A stretch of 64,000 bases of DNA from Serratia microhaemolytica. Its GTDB lineage: Bacteria; Pseudomonadota; Gammaproteobacteria; Enterobacterales; Enterobacteriaceae. The stretch lies in contig NZ_SBEF01000014.1 in assembly GCF_004011885.1 (NCBI RefSeq), forward strand, positions 24,375 through 88,374, written 5' to 3'. A program made the position numbers and the translations under genes. The notes under the pieces are model-generated. The model made no database searches, was not told where the DNA came from, and worked only from the letters and a program-made list of their open reading frames with translations. Shown here piece after piece: positions 29,578 to 39,675 of this stretch (within the stretch, counting starts at the first letter, position 1; every line of letters begins with the position of its first letter).

Positions 29578-32157
29578 TTGCACCTCTATATTGAGACACT
29601 GAAACAGCGACTGGATGCGATCAACCAACTGCGAATTGATCGCGCTTTGACAGCGATGAAGCCTGCCTGCCAGCGGGTTTATAACCTGTTACCTGTGCTG
29701 CTGCACTATCATCATCCACAAGCACCCGGTTATCTAGAGGGTGAAGTGCCTTATGGCATCTGTCTTTATGCTCCAAATGAGGAGCAACAGCACCATCTCA
29801 ATCAGTTACAGCATGATGCTGGTTTTTCTGTTGTCGATGTCACTGGCGGTGAATTGCCAATCACTGGCATCTACTCTATGGGCAGCACCGCCTCTATTGG
29901 CCAGAGCTGCACTTCCGATCTTGATATCTGGGTTTGCCACCAGTCCTGGCTTGATCAACAAGAGCGTGAGTTGCTGGAGCAGAAGTGTACCCTGTTGCAG
30001 CAGTGGGCCGCCTCAAACGAGGTAGAGGTTAACTTCTTTCTGATCGACGAAAATCGCTTTCGACATCACCAAAGCGGCAATTTGAGCTGCGAAGATTGCG
30101 GTTCTACCCAATATATCCTGCTGTTAGAAGAGTTTTACCGCACTGCGGTGCGTTTGGCCGGCAAACGGATTTTATGGAATATGGTACCGAGTGACGAGGA
30201 AGCTCACTACGATGAGTATGTACTTTCGCTCTATGCGCAAGGGGTATTAACCCCGAATGAGTGGCTCGATCTGGGCGGGTTAGGCACACTCTCTGCTGAG
30301 GAGTACTTTGGTGCCAGTTTATGGCAGTTATATAAAAGTATTGATTCACCGTATAAAGCAGTGCTGAAAACGCTACTGCTTGAGGCTTACTCTTGGGAGT
30401 ATCCCAACACCGAACTACTGGCTTCCACCATCAAACAGCATTTGCATCGGGGGGAGATTGTCTGTTTCGGCCTTGATGCTTATTGCATGATGTTAGAGCG
30501 CGTTACTCATTACCTCAACGCAACCCATGATGAGGCGCGACTTGATCTGGTCCGACGCTGTTTTTACCTAAAAGTGTGTGAGAAATTGTCGTCGTGTTGT
30601 GCTTTGAGTGTCGGCTGGCGGCGTGAAATCCTCAGTCAACTGGTACGCGACTGGGGGTGGAGTGAACAGCGTCTCACCATGTTAGATGAACGTCCCGAGT
30701 GGAAAATTGAGCGCGTGCGTGAAGCGCACAACGAACTGCTCGATGCCATGATGCAGAGTTACCGTAACCTGATCCGCTTTGCGCGCCGTAACAATCTCAG
30801 TGTCAGTGCCAGCCCACAGGATATTGGGGTATTAACCCGCAAGTTATATGCGGCATTTGAAGCACTGCCCGGTAAAGTGACACTGCTCAACCCGCAGATT
30901 TCACCCGATCTATCCGAACAGGATTTAACCTTTATTCAGGTTCCGTTTGGCCGCGCCAATCGTCCAGGCTGGTATCTCTATAATCAGGCACCGGAGATGA
31001 GCGCCATCATCAGTCATCAGCCACTCGAGTACAGCCCCTACCTGAACAAACTGGTAGCTTGGTCTTACTTCAATGGATTATTGACTGCACAGACGCGTCT
31101 GCATCTGCGCGGAGCCGATGGCTGTGACATCGGTAAACTGCATGAACTGGCGACAGATGTCTCGCAGCATTTCCCGTTGCGTTTAGCACCGGCAACACCA
31201 AAAGCGCTGTACAGTCCGTGTGAAATTCGTCAACTGGCGATCATTGTCAACCTGGAGAGTGACCCGACCTGTGCATTTGGCCAACAGTCGATCCATTTTG
31301 ACTTTCGCAAACTGGATGTGTTCAGCTTTGGTGAGCAACAACAGTGTCTGGTTGGCAGTATCGATCTGCTCTACCGCAACTCCTGGAATGAAGTACGCAC
31401 ACTCCATTTCAGTGGTGAGCAAGCGGTGCTGGAAGCATTACAGACCATCCTCGGTAAAATGCATCAGGATGCACAGCCGCCAGAGCTGGTGGAAGTGTTC
31501 TGCTATAGCCATTACCTGCGTGGTTTGATCCGCACACGCATTCAGCAATTAGTCTCTGAGTGCATCGAGTTGCGCCTCTCCAGCACGCGTTTGGGGGCGT
31601 GCCGTTTTAAGGCATTACGTGTTTCCGGCCAGACCTGGGGACTGTTTTTTGAACGCCTCAGTGTCTCGGTACAGAAACTGGAGAATGCAGTAGAGTTTTA
31701 TGGCGCCATCTCCAACAACAAATTGCATGGTTTATCGATCAAAGTGGCTGCCGATCAGCTACATCTGCCGGCGGTGATCGACGGCTTTGCCAGCCAGGGC
31801 ATCATTCAGTTTTTCTTTGAAGATTGCAGTGATGGCAACGGTTTTAACATTTATATCCTGGATGAACTTAATCGTGTTGAGGCTTATCACCACTGCGGTG
31901 GCAGCAAGGAAGAACTGGTACGTGATGTCAGCCGTTTCTACTCCTCCTCACATGATCGTTTTACCTATGCTTCAAGCTTTATCAATTTCAACTTGCCACA
32001 ATTTTACCAGTTGGTGCAGATTGAAGGGCGCATTCAGGTGATGCCCTATCGCAGCAATGCCCTGTCTGCGCTCTATGTCGCCCCAACACAGCAGCCCCTC
32101 AACAGTCAACCAGCGGTGAAAGATCAGGATCGCTACTGCGCTCACTCTGAGGTTTAA
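29578..32157 (+). CDS. cyaA: Class I adenylate cyclase
   Basis: CyaA makes cyclic AMP for CRP and is activated through the phosphotransferase system protein IIA-Glc. I choose the TTG at 29578 (TTG CAC CTC TAT ATT GAG), which matches the inefficient TTG start of E. coli cyaA and gives 859 residues against 848; the frame extends to 29506 without family similarity. The catalytic segment [20 protein letters not shown] at 102-121 places Ser103, Asp114 and Asp116 as in E. coli. The C-terminal regulatory half is well conserved ([20 protein letters not shown]). In E. coli hemCDXY is divergent from cyaA, but here the upstream neighbour is the methyltransferase gene. cyaY converges, with two bases between stops. 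Confidence 0.97.
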   Translation: MHLYIETLKQRLDAINQLRIDRALTAMKPACQRVYNLLPVLLHYHHPQAPGYLEGEVPYGICLYAPNEEQQHHLNQLQHDAGFSVVDVTGGELPITGIYSMGSTASIGQSCTSDLDIWVCHQSWLDQQERELLEQKCTLLQQWAASNEVEVNFFLIDENRFRHHQSGNLSCEDCGSTQYILLLEEFYRTAVRLAGKRILWNMVPSDEEAHYDEYVLSLYAQGVLTPNEWLDLGGLGTLSAEEYFGASLWQLYKSIDSPYKAVLKTLLLEAYSWEYPNTELLASTIKQHLHRGEIVCFGLDAYCMMLERVTHYLNATHDEARLDLVRRCFYLKVCEKLSSCCALSVGWRREILSQLVRDWGWSEQRLTMLDERPEWKIERVREAHNELLDAMMQSYRNLIRFARRNNLSVSASPQDIGVLTRKLYAAFEALPGKVTLLNPQISPDLSEQDLTFIQVPFGRANRPGWYLYNQAPEMSAIISHQPLEYSPYLNKLVAWSYFNGLLTAQTRLHLRGADGCDIGKLHELATDVSQHFPLRLAPATPKALYSPCEIRQLAIIVNLESDPTCAFGQQSIHFDFRKLDVFSFGEQQQCLVGSIDLLYRNSWNEVRTLHFSGEQAVLEALQTILGKMHQDAQPPELVEVFCYSHYLRGLIRTRIQQLVSECIELRLSSTRLGACRFKALRVSGQTWGLFFERLSVSVQKLENAVEFYGAISNNKLHGLSIKVAADQLHLPAVIDGFASQGIIQFFFEDCSDGNGFNIYILDELNRVEAYHHCGGSKEELVRDVSRFYSSSHDRFTYASSFINFNLPQFYQLVQIEGRIQVMPYRSNALSALYVAPTQQPLNSQPAVKDQDRYCAHSEV

Positions 32158-32159
32158 TC

Positions 32160-32480
32160 TCAGTGGAATAGTACCGTTTCACCCGCCTGCTGGCTGACGG
32201 CTTCGCTCAGCAACGAGTAAAAACTGCGGCCGGAGCGATCGCAAATCCAGTCGCCTTCACGGTAGGAGAAATGGTAGCCGTTGGCTTTGGTTGCCAACCA
32301 GATTTGATGCAGCGGCTCCTGACGGTTGATGACAATTTTACTGCGATTGTCGAAAGTTAACGTCATGACTCCACTGTGTGTTTCGTAGTCGATATCACTA
32401 TCGCCGGTAAAGGCATCCAGTGTTTGTTCAATATTGAGCAGCAATTGGTCGGCCAATTGGTGAAATTCACTGTCGTTCAT
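32160..32480 (-). CDS. cyaY: Frataxin-like iron-binding protein CyaY
   Basis: CyaY binds iron and IscS and modulates iron-sulfur cluster assembly. The 106-residue product has the E. coli length, an acidic first helix ([14 protein letters not shown]...[12 protein letters not shown]) that forms the iron-binding ridge, and the frataxin signature [20 protein letters not shown] with [11 protein letters not shown]. It is convergent with cyaA and divergent from lptM, as in E. coli. Confidence 0.96.
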   Translation of the reverse strand: MNDSEFHQLADQLLLNIEQTLDAFTGDSDIDYETHSGVMTLTFDNRSKIVINRQEPLHQIWLATKANGYHFSYREGDWICDRSGRSFYSLLSEAVSQQAGETVLFH

Positions 32481-32560
32481 TATCGATTCCTGTTGCTTTT
32501 CGTGATCTACCTGCGATTATACTGGGCTTTAGACAGATGAATTACAGGCTCTCGTGTACA

Positions 32561-32716
32561 ATGAAAAAAAAACAATACGCTATCCGGCTGGCATTGATAA
32601 CGCTGGTATTGGCAACTGCTTCGGGTTGTGGTCAAAAAGGACCGCTCAGTTTTCCAAGCAAAGGCAAAGCGTTCTCGTTATCAATGATAGCGCCAAATGA
32701 AGCTCGGGCGCAGTAG
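32561..32716 (+). CDS. lptM: LPS translocon maturation lipoprotein LptM (YifL)
   Basis: This short gene encodes 51 residues. The N-terminus MKKKQYAIRLALITLVLATA is followed by the lipobox ASGC and then GQKGPLSFP, matching the CGLKGPLYFP start of mature E. coli LptM. LptM is an outer-membrane lipoprotein that helps LptD form its native disulfides. The position between cyaY (divergent) and dapF is the conserved one. E. coli LptM has 67 residues; the proline-rich tail is reduced here. A possible GTACA spacer precedes the ATG but no strong ribosome site. Confidence 0.85.
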   Translation: MKKKQYAIRLALITLVLATASGCGQKGPLSFPSKGKAFSLSMIAPNEARAQ

Positions 32717-32861
32717 GGAAACCGCTCAGCCAGCGATTGTCTGGTGCTTTGTGAGCAGAACAGCGCGGTGGATGAGCATTGGTTTATAGATAACAACAGG
32801 ATAAGTTGGTTTGATGTTATGCTGTGACAGCGGATGACAGATCAAAATAACAGGATACGAT

Positions 32862-33686
32862 ATGCAGTTCTCCAAGATGCACGGGCTGGGTAACGACTTT
32901 ATGGTGGTCGATGCCGTAACGCAAAATGTCTACTTCTCACCTGAATTGATCCGCCGCCTGGCAGATCGCCATCTCGGTGTTGGCTTTGACCAACTGTTGC
33001 TGGTTGAAGCGCCCTATGATCCGGAAGTGGATTTTCATTACCGCATTTTCAATGCTGACGGTAGCGAAGTGTCACAGTGTGGCAATGGCGCACGCTGTTT
33101 TGCCCGCTTTGTGCGGCTAAAAGGGTTAACCAACAAACGTGATATCCGCGTCAGCACGCAGGCTGGACGTATGGTGTTGAGTGTCACCAGTGATGATCTG
33201 GTCTGCGTCAATATGGGTGAACCACGTTTCGAGCCGCAAACCGTGCCATTTCGTGCAGCAAAAGCGGAAAAAACCTACATTATTCGCGCGGCACAACATA
33301 CTGTAATGTGTGGCGTGGTCTCGATGGGGAATCCACATTGTGTCTTGCAGGTTGACGATATCAAAACGGCGGATGTTGCCCAACTAGGCCCACTGCTGGA
33401 AGCACACGAGCGTTTCCCCGAACGGGTTAATGTCGGTTTTATGCAGGTGATCAGCCGGGAACATATCAAACTGCGTGTTTATGAACGTGGGGCTGGTGAG
33501 ACACAAGCTTGTGGCAGTGGTGCTTGTGCCGCAGTAGCGGTAGGGATCCAGCAAGGGGTACTGTCAGAACAGGTCAAGGTGGATCTATTGGGTGGCAGTT
33601 TACACATTCGCTGGCAGGGAACGGGACATCCACTGTTGATGACCGGTCCAGCGACTCATGTTTATGATGGCTTTATTCAGTTATGA
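32862..33686 (+). CDS. dapF: Diaminopimelate epimerase
   Basis: DapF converts LL- to meso-diaminopimelate, the peptidoglycan crosslinking residue and lysine precursor. The 274-residue product has the E. coli length. The two catalytic cysteines are visible: Cys73 in [13 protein letters not shown] and the second in [17 protein letters not shown] at about 217. AGGA precedes the ATG. The stop overlaps the yigA start (ATGA), beginning a tightly coupled series dapF-yigA-xerC-yigB. Confidence 0.97.
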   Translation: MQFSKMHGLGNDFMVVDAVTQNVYFSPELIRRLADRHLGVGFDQLLLVEAPYDPEVDFHYRIFNADGSEVSQCGNGARCFARFVRLKGLTNKRDIRVSTQAGRMVLSVTSDDLVCVNMGEPRFEPQTVPFRAAKAEKTYIIRAAQHTVMCGVVSMGNPHCVLQVDDIKTADVAQLGPLLEAHERFPERVNVGFMQVISREHIKLRVYERGAGETQACGSGACAAVAVGIQQGVLSEQVKVDLLGGSLHIRWQGTGHPLLMTGPATHVYDGFIQL

Positions 33687-34390
33687 AAGAACCACGTGAC
33701 AGCGAAATGTTACCCGCCAGCATGATTGACGATCAGTGTGTACTGCAATATTTGCAGCAGCATCCAGACTTTTTTCTGCGCCAAGCAGCACAAGTTGAGC
33801 AACTGCGTGTGCCACATGTGGTGCGTGGTGCAACCTCATTAGTCGAGTGGCAATTGGCACGCCAACGCCACCAGATTGCTCAACTCCAACAGGAGATCAG
33901 CCTGTTGATGGAACAGGCGACAGCCAATCAGCAGCTATTCACTCGCCTACTACAGCTACAGAGTGACATCAGCACCGCAGAGAGTTTGCCGCAGATGTTA
34001 ATGCGCTTGCAACTCTGGGCAAAAGAGTTTGGTTTGGTTGGCGCCGACATTCGTCTGTTTAGTGATCGCTGGCATCTACAGGCACCATCAGATTTCAACC
34101 ATCTTGCCTTGGCACGCTCCGCGTTTGAGCCATTACGCATTCAACGCCTACGCGATCAACAGCACTACCTGGGCCAACTCAATGCACCGGAATTACTGCT
34201 GTTACTGCCACAGGCGAAGCAGGTTGGTTCGGTGGCGATCTCTCTGCTTGGCGAGTTAGGTGATCTTGGCGTGCTAATCTTTAGCAGCCGTGATGCGCAA
34301 CATTATCAGCAAGGTATGGGCACACTGTTACTTAGCCAACTTGCACAGTTATTGCCAGCTCAACTTGAGCGCTGGATCGTTCGGTTATGA
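33683..34390 (+). CDS. yigA: DUF484 family protein YigA
   Basis: YigA has no established function. The 235-residue product has the DUF484 layout: an N-terminal segment [20 protein letters not shown], a Gln-rich coiled coil at about 60-95, and a GAF-like domain to the end. It overlaps both dapF and xerC by four bases and so is probably made in fixed ratio with them. Confidence 0.92.
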   Translation: MKEPRDSEMLPASMIDDQCVLQYLQQHPDFFLRQAAQVEQLRVPHVVRGATSLVEWQLARQRHQIAQLQQEISLLMEQATANQQLFTRLLQLQSDISTAESLPQMLMRLQLWAKEFGLVGADIRLFSDRWHLQAPSDFNHLALARSAFEPLRIQRLRDQQHYLGQLNAPELLLLLPQAKQVGSVAISLLGELGDLGVLIFSSRDAQHYQQGMGTLLLSQLAQLLPAQLERWIVRL

Positions 34391-35298
34391 GTGATCTCAA
34401 TACCAACCTGCAACCGGCGGTGAGCGCTTTTTTGCACTACTTGAAGGTAGAACGCCAACTGAGTCAGTTGACTCAGAGCAACTATCGTCGTCAGCTAACC
34501 GCGCTCATCGAGACCGCGAGCGCCTTGGGCATCAGTGAATGGGCCATGCTTGACAGTGCCAAAGTGCGCCAAATAGCGGCACGCAGTAAACGGGCAGGTT
34601 TGCAGAGCGCCAGTCTGGCGCTGCGTTTTTCAGCACTACGCACATTCTTGCACTGGCTGGTGAGCGAAGGAGTATTGGCGGCCAATCCGGCGAAAGGCAT
34701 CCGCACACCAAACGGCAAGCGACATCTGCCGAAAAATGTTGATGTTGATGAGGTGAGTCAACTGTTGGCGATTGATCTGAATGATCCGCTAGCAGTGCGC
34801 GATCGTGCGATGCTGGAACTGACCTACGGCACAGGGCTCCGTCTGGCGGAACTGATAGGCATTAACTGCCGGGATATTGACTTATCGAGTCGAGACATCT
34901 GGGTGGTTGGTAAAGGCAGCAAGGCACGTAAATTGCCACTTGGTCGCCAAGCACTCACCTGGCTACAGCAGTGGTTGAGCTTACGTGATCTGTTTGAACC
35001 ACAGGATGATGCGCTGTTTCTCTCCAATCAGGGAAAGCGCATCTCAGCCCGTAATGTACAAAAGCGGTTCGCCCTGTGGGGAGTAAAACAGGGCATCAGC
35101 AGCCATATTCATCCACACAAATTACGCCACTCGTTTGCCACCCATGTACTGGAGTCAAGCGGTGACCTGCGAGCCGTGCAAGAACTATTGGGCCACGCTA
35201 ACTTGAGCACTACACAAATCTATACCCACCTTGACTTTCAGCACTTGGCCCAGGTCTACGATGCCGCCCATCCACGAGCTAAACGGGGGAACTCTTAA
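34387..35298 (+). CDS. xerC: Site-specific tyrosine recombinase XerC
   Basis: XerC acts with XerD and FtsK at dif to resolve chromosome dimers. The 303-residue product has the N-terminal SAM-like core-binding domain and the catalytic residues Arg152 (GTGLRLAEL), Lys176 (GKGSKARK), His244 and Arg247 (HKLRHSF), His270 (LLGHANLS) and Tyr279 (QIYTHLDF). The ATG overlaps the yigA stop, and the stop overlaps the yigB start by one base (TAATG). This is the usual dapF-yigA-xerC-yigB order, not an integron or phage integrase. Confidence 0.97.
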   Translation: MSDLNTNLQPAVSAFLHYLKVERQLSQLTQSNYRRQLTALIETASALGISEWAMLDSAKVRQIAARSKRAGLQSASLALRFSALRTFLHWLVSEGVLAANPAKGIRTPNGKRHLPKNVDVDEVSQLLAIDLNDPLAVRDRAMLELTYGTGLRLAELIGINCRDIDLSSRDIWVVGKGSKARKLPLGRQALTWLQQWLSLRDLFEPQDDALFLSNQGKRISARNVQKRFALWGVKQGISSHIHPHKLRHSFATHVLESSGDLRAVQELLGHANLSTTQIYTHLDFQHLAQVYDAAHPRAKRGNS

Positions 35299-36014
35299 TG
35301 CTTTTTTACCGTGCAATGCGCCCAGTGGTGGCACTCAGCTTTGATCTGGATGATACCCTGTATGACAACCGTCTGGTGATTGAACAGACAGAACAACAGT
35401 CACTGCTGTTTTTGCAGCAATACCATCCAGGCCTACGCCAGTTTCAGCCAACTGACCTACAGCGTTTACGCCAAGAGTTGTGCCAGCAACAGCCAGAGAT
35501 TTACCACGATGTCACCCAATGGCGCTGGCGTGCGATCCAGTTGGCGCTCAGTAGAGTGGGAGTCAACCCGATACAGGCAGCCAGTGGTGCCGATGCGGTG
35601 ATGCAACACTTTGCAACCTGGCGCAGCCGGATTGCAGTACCCGCCAGCACACACAGCACACTGCAAGCATTGCAACAGCGTTATCTGCTGGTGGCGATCA
35701 CTAATGGCAATGCGGATCCGACACAATGTGGATTGGCTGATTACTTTCAGTTTGTATTACGCGCGGGGCCTGATGGGCGTGCCAAACCATACCAGGACAT
35801 GTACCGCCTGGCGGCGCAGCGTTTGCAGATTGCACCACAGCAGATACTGCATGTCGGGGATGATCTCACCACCGATGTTGCCGGTGCATTACGTGCAGGG
35901 CTACAGGCGTGCTGGCTGAACGATCGCCAACGCTGCTTGCGACAAGCAGGAGATAGCCGCTTATTACCGCACGTTGAAATTTCACAATTGGCATCGCTGA
36001 CAGACTGGTTATAA
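35298..36014 (+). CDS. yigB: HAD-superfamily phosphatase YigB
   Basis: YigB dephosphorylates FMN and the riboflavin intermediate 5-amino-6-(5-phosphoribitylamino)uracil in E. coli. The 238-residue product shows HAD motif I ([10 protein letters not shown]), motif II (AITNGN), motif III Lys ([10 protein letters not shown]) and motif IV ([13 protein letters not shown]). The start at 35298 shares its A with the xerC stop. uvrD begins 126 bp after its stop. Confidence 0.93.
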   Translation: MLFYRAMRPVVALSFDLDDTLYDNRLVIEQTEQQSLLFLQQYHPGLRQFQPTDLQRLRQELCQQQPEIYHDVTQWRWRAIQLALSRVGVNPIQAASGADAVMQHFATWRSRIAVPASTHSTLQALQQRYLLVAITNGNADPTQCGLADYFQFVLRAGPDGRAKPYQDMYRLAAQRLQIAPQQILHVGDDLTTDVAGALRAGLQACWLNDRQRCLRQAGDSRLLPHVEISQLASLTDWL

Positions 36015-36140
36015 TCCCAGTAGAAAAATGCTTGTGATGCTGAAGTTGTGCTACGGCAGCTACGGCACAGCATAAGCGATAACTCGACCCAGTAACACGC
36101 CAGCACAATTGGCGTTTTGCGATGACTCCTGGTGGTGGCT

Positions 36141-38303
36141 ATGGACGTTTCCCAACTGCTCAACAACATGAATGATAAACAGCGTGAAGCGGTGGCGGCA
36201 CCCCGGCGCAATTTGCTGGTGCTAGCCGGTGCCGGCAGTGGCAAGACGCGTGTACTGGTACATCGCATCGCCTGGTTACTGGCCGTTGAGCACTGTTCAC
36301 CATTCTCGATCATGGCGGTGACATTCACCAACAAAGCGGCGGCAGAAATGCGCCACCGTATTGAGCAACTGGTTGGTAGCCACCAAGCGGGTATGTGGAT
36401 TGGCACTTTCCACGGTTTAGCGCATCGGCTGTTACGTGCGCACCCGCTGGACGCCAATCTACCCGCTGATTTCCAGATCCTGGATAGTGAAGATCAGCTA
36501 CGGCTGCTCAAACGTATTGTGCGTGCTCTCAACCTAGATGAGAAGCAGTGGGCACCGCGTCAGGCAATGTGGTACATCAATAACAAAAAAGATGATGGTC
36601 TTCGACCGCAACACATTGAAAGTTATGGCAACCCGGTAGAGGCAACCTGGCAGCGCATTTATCAGGCTTATCAGGAAGCCTGTGATCGCGCCGGGTTAGT
36701 GGATTTTGCCGAACTGCTGCTGCGCGCACATGAGCTATGGCTCAACAAACCGGCAATCCTTAACCACTATCGTGCGCGTTTTAGCAACATCTTGGTGGAT
36801 GAGTTTCAGGATACCAACCGTATCCAATATGCCTGGATCCGCCTGCTGGCGGGTGATCAAGCCAATGTGATGATTGTCGGTGATGATGATCAGTCGATTT
36901 ATGGCTGGCGTGGCGCACAGGTAGAAAATATTCAACGCTTTTTGCAGGATTTCCCAGCCACAGAGACGGTACGTTTAGAGCAGAATTACCGCTCTACCAG
37001 CATTATCTTAACCGCTGCCAATACCTTAATCGCCAATAATGCTGGACGGATGGGGAAAAATCTCTGGACTGACGGTGTCGAGGGTGAACCGATCTCGCTT
37101 TATTCTGCTTTTAACGAGCTGGATGAAGCACGTTTTGTCGTGGGTCGAATTAAAGCCTGGCAACAGCAAGGGGGCGCGCTCAGTGATTGCGCCATCCTGT
37201 ACCGCAGTAACGCACAGTCACGTGTACTGGAAGAGGCTCTACTACAGAGCAACATGCCCTACCGTATCTATGGTGGAATGCGCTTTTTTGAACGGCAAGA
37301 GATCAAGGATGCATTGGCCTACCTGCGTTTGATCGCGAACCGCAATGATGATGCAGCCTTTGAACGTGTGGTCAATGTGCCAACACGCGGAATTGGCGAC
37401 CGTACCTTGGAGATGGTGCGTCATACCGCCCGTGATCAACAGCTTACCTTGTGGCAATCCACCCATCGGTTGTTGCGCGACAAAGTGCTAGCAGGGCGCG
37501 CCGCCGCCTCTTTACAGCGTTTTTTGGAATTGATTGATGCACTGGCACAGGATAGTGCCGAGTTACCACTTCACCAGCAGACCGATAGGGTGATACGTGA
37601 TTCAGGTCTGTTTAGCATGTACGAACAGGAGAAGGGCGAAAAAGGGCAAGCTCGGATTGAAAACTTGGAAGAACTGGTCACAGCAACCAAGCAGTATTCA
37701 CTGCCGGAAACAGACCAAGAGCTTACGCCATTGCAGGCGTTTCTGGCACATGCCGCATTAGAAGCGGGCGAAGGGCAAGCCGATGCCTATCAGGACGCAG
37801 TACAACTGATGACGTTGCACTCAGCGAAGGGGCTGGAGTTTCGTCAGGTGTTTATTGTCGGCATGGAGGAGGGGATGTTCCCCAGCCAGATGTCACTGGA
37901 TGAGTCAGGACGGCTAGAGGAGGAGCGCCGCTTGGCTTATGTCGGGCTGACACGCGCGATGCAAAAGTTAACCCTCAGCTATGCGGAAAGTCGTCGCCTT
38001 TATGGCAAAGAAGTTTATCATCGTCCTTCGCGTTTTATTGCTGAACTACCGGCAGAGTGCCTAGAGGAAGTGCGCTTGCGTGCTAGCGTCTCCCGGCCGG
38101 TGCAGCGTCAACGTAGCGGTACGCCACTTAACCTGAATGATAGTGGCTATCGGCTCGGGCAGCGTGTTCGTCACCCAACATTTGGTGAAGGCACTATTAT
38201 TAATTTAGAAGGCAGTGGTGAGCATTGCCGGTTGCAAATCGCCTTTCAGGGTGAAGGTATCAAGTGGTTAGTGGCTGCGTATGCCAAATTGCAGGCGCTA
38301 TGA
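36141..38303 (+). CDS. uvrD: DNA helicase II UvrD
   Basis: UvrD is the 3'-5' SF1A helicase that removes excised strands in nucleotide-excision and mismatch repair. The 720-residue product starting MDVSQLLNNMNDKQREA at 36141 has the E. coli length. Motifs are Walker A LAGAGSGKTR at 28-37, motif II VDEFQDTN, motif III GDDDQSIYGWRGA, motif IV EQNYRST, and motifs V and VI (LMTLHSAKGLEF; LAYVGLTRAMQ). The C-terminal Tudor-like domain (GQRVRHPTFGEGTIINLEG) is present. The ribosome site is weak. I see no match to the LexA operator CTGT-N8-ACAG in the 126 bp upstream. Confidence 0.97.
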   Translation: MDVSQLLNNMNDKQREAVAAPRRNLLVLAGAGSGKTRVLVHRIAWLLAVEHCSPFSIMAVTFTNKAAAEMRHRIEQLVGSHQAGMWIGTFHGLAHRLLRAHPLDANLPADFQILDSEDQLRLLKRIVRALNLDEKQWAPRQAMWYINNKKDDGLRPQHIESYGNPVEATWQRIYQAYQEACDRAGLVDFAELLLRAHELWLNKPAILNHYRARFSNILVDEFQDTNRIQYAWIRLLAGDQANVMIVGDDDQSIYGWRGAQVENIQRFLQDFPATETVRLEQNYRSTSIILTAANTLIANNAGRMGKNLWTDGVEGEPISLYSAFNELDEARFVVGRIKAWQQQGGALSDCAILYRSNAQSRVLEEALLQSNMPYRIYGGMRFFERQEIKDALAYLRLIANRNDDAAFERVVNVPTRGIGDRTLEMVRHTARDQQLTLWQSTHRLLRDKVLAGRAAASLQRFLELIDALAQDSAELPLHQQTDRVIRDSGLFSMYEQEKGEKGQARIENLEELVTATKQYSLPETDQELTPLQAFLAHAALEAGEGQADAYQDAVQLMTLHSAKGLEFRQVFIVGMEEGMFPSQMSLDESGRLEEERRLAYVGLTRAMQKLTLSYAESRRLYGKEVYHRPSRFIAELPAECLEEVRLRASVSRPVQRQRSGTPLNLNDSGYRLGQRVRHPTFGEGTIINLEGSGEHCRLQIAFQGEGIKWLVAAYAKLQAL

Positions 38304-38654
38304 GTGGCATCGCTGGTCTGCCGAGGGTGTAAGCACAGCATGCCAGCGGCAGCGAATAACCTAAACCAACCTGTTGACAGGCTTTTTCCTCTCGGCGTAA
38401 CATGCGCGCATTATCATCAATGGGGACTAACGCCTTGGACATACCCAGTAGATACTGGCTTACAGACCTGAGTAACAGGTACAACTTCCAAGGTTATCCG
38501 ATCGCGCTGATGCCCTTGGTGGCTGTTGGCGCTGCTTTATCAGTCTCGCCCTAAGCCGGATCTCATCATGGTTTGAAATGAGTAGTGCTGCTGCTACAGA
38601 GTTTCTATGTTTCAATGTGTCGCCTCCCCGGTAACTCGAAGGGAGTTTTAGCCG
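38304..38654 (+). other. Intergenic region between uvrD and corA, no gene recognised
   Basis: This 351-bp gap has no plausible coding frame. GGGAG lies nine bases before the corA ATG. I see no magnesium-riboswitch-like structure. Confidence 0.5.
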
Positions 38655-39605
38655 ATGCTAAACGCATTTAAATTAGAAAATAACCGCCTTTCTCGCCTGG
38701 AGTTAGACGACGGTGACGATTTATCTGATTCACTCTGGATCGATCTGGTTGAACCCGAAGAGCAGGATCGTCAACGGGTACAACTGGAATTCGGTCAGAG
38801 CCTGGCAACACGCCCAGAGCTGGATGATATCGAAGCCTCAGCCCGCTTTTTTGAAAATGATGATGGTCTGCACATCCACTCGTTTTTCTATTTTGAAGAT
38901 ATCGAAGATCATGCCGGTAACGCGACGGTAGCTTTTACCATTCGTGATGGTCGTCTGTTTACTTTGCGCGAACGTGAGTTACCGGCATTTCGCCTTTATC
39001 GTATGCGTGCGCGTAGCCAACGGATGAATGATGGTAACGCTTATGAGCTGCTACTGGATCTGTTTGAGACTAAAATTGAACAGTTGGCTGATGAGATTGA
39101 GCATGTTTACAGCCAGTTAGAAAAACTGAGCCGGGTGATTATGGAAGGGCATCCTGGCGATGGTTACGATGAGGCACTGTCGAAACTGGCGGAACTGGAA
39201 GACATTGGTTGGAAGGTGCGTCTGTGTCTGATGGATACCCAACGTGCGCTCAACTTTTTGGTGCGCAAAGCTCGCTTGCCGACCGGGCAACTGGAACAGG
39301 CGCGAGAAGTGTTACGTGATATCGAATCTCTACTGCCACATAATGAGTCACTGTTCCAGAAGGTCAACTTCCTGATGCAGGCGGCGATGGGCTTTATTAA
39401 CATCGAACAGAGCCGGATCATCAAGATCTTCTCGGTGGTTTCGGTGATCTTCTTGCCACCCACCTTGGTGGCATCAAGTTACGGCATGAACTTTGAGTTC
39501 ATGCCAGAGCTACGTTGGGAACTGGGGTATCCAGGGGCAATCGCACTCATGATTATTGCCGGACTTGCCCCTTACCTCTATTTCAAACGCAAGAACTGGC
39601 TGTAA
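38655..39605 (+). CDS. corA: Magnesium/cobalt transporter CorA
   Basis: CorA is the pentameric inner-membrane Mg2+ channel, also permeable to Co2+ and Ni2+. The 316-residue product has the E. coli length, a large N-terminal cytoplasmic funnel domain with the long helix ([20 protein letters not shown]), and two C-terminal membrane segments separated by the signature [11 protein letters not shown]. The C-terminus ends in the basic KRKNWL. Its place after uvrD matches E. coli. Confidence 0.97.
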   Translation: MLNAFKLENNRLSRLELDDGDDLSDSLWIDLVEPEEQDRQRVQLEFGQSLATRPELDDIEASARFFENDDGLHIHSFFYFEDIEDHAGNATVAFTIRDGRLFTLRERELPAFRLYRMRARSQRMNDGNAYELLLDLFETKIEQLADEIEHVYSQLEKLSRVIMEGHPGDGYDEALSKLAELEDIGWKVRLCLMDTQRALNFLVRKARLPTGQLEQAREVLRDIESLLPHNESLFQKVNFLMQAAMGFINIEQSRIIKIFSVVSVIFLPPTLVASSYGMNFEFMPELRWELGYPGAIALMIIAGLAPYLYFKRKNWL

Positions 39606-39613
39606 GGGCAGAC

Positions 39614-39646
39614 AACCAGCCACGCGATGCGACAGCGTGGCTGGTT
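39614..39646. terminator. Hairpin between convergent corA and fumA
   Basis: A perfect 12-bp stem AACCAGCCACGC / GCGTGGCTGGTT with a nine-base loop lies in the 70 bp between the two convergent stops. Neither side has a long T-run, so termination may be weak or shared, but the position suits a bidirectional terminator. Confidence 0.6.
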
Positions 39647-39675
39647 GGTCAACGTTTAGGGCTGCGCTAACGGAT

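Noticed and set aside
35747..36457. Minus-strand frame of 236 codons across yigB and uvrD
   Set aside because: It is antisense to two clearly identified genes and has a Ser/Arg/Cys-rich composition with no recognisable domain.
38304..38654. Magnesium-sensing leader upstream of corA
   Set aside because: No conserved M-box-like pairing or short leader peptide could be identified, and corA is not generally controlled in that way in enterobacteria.
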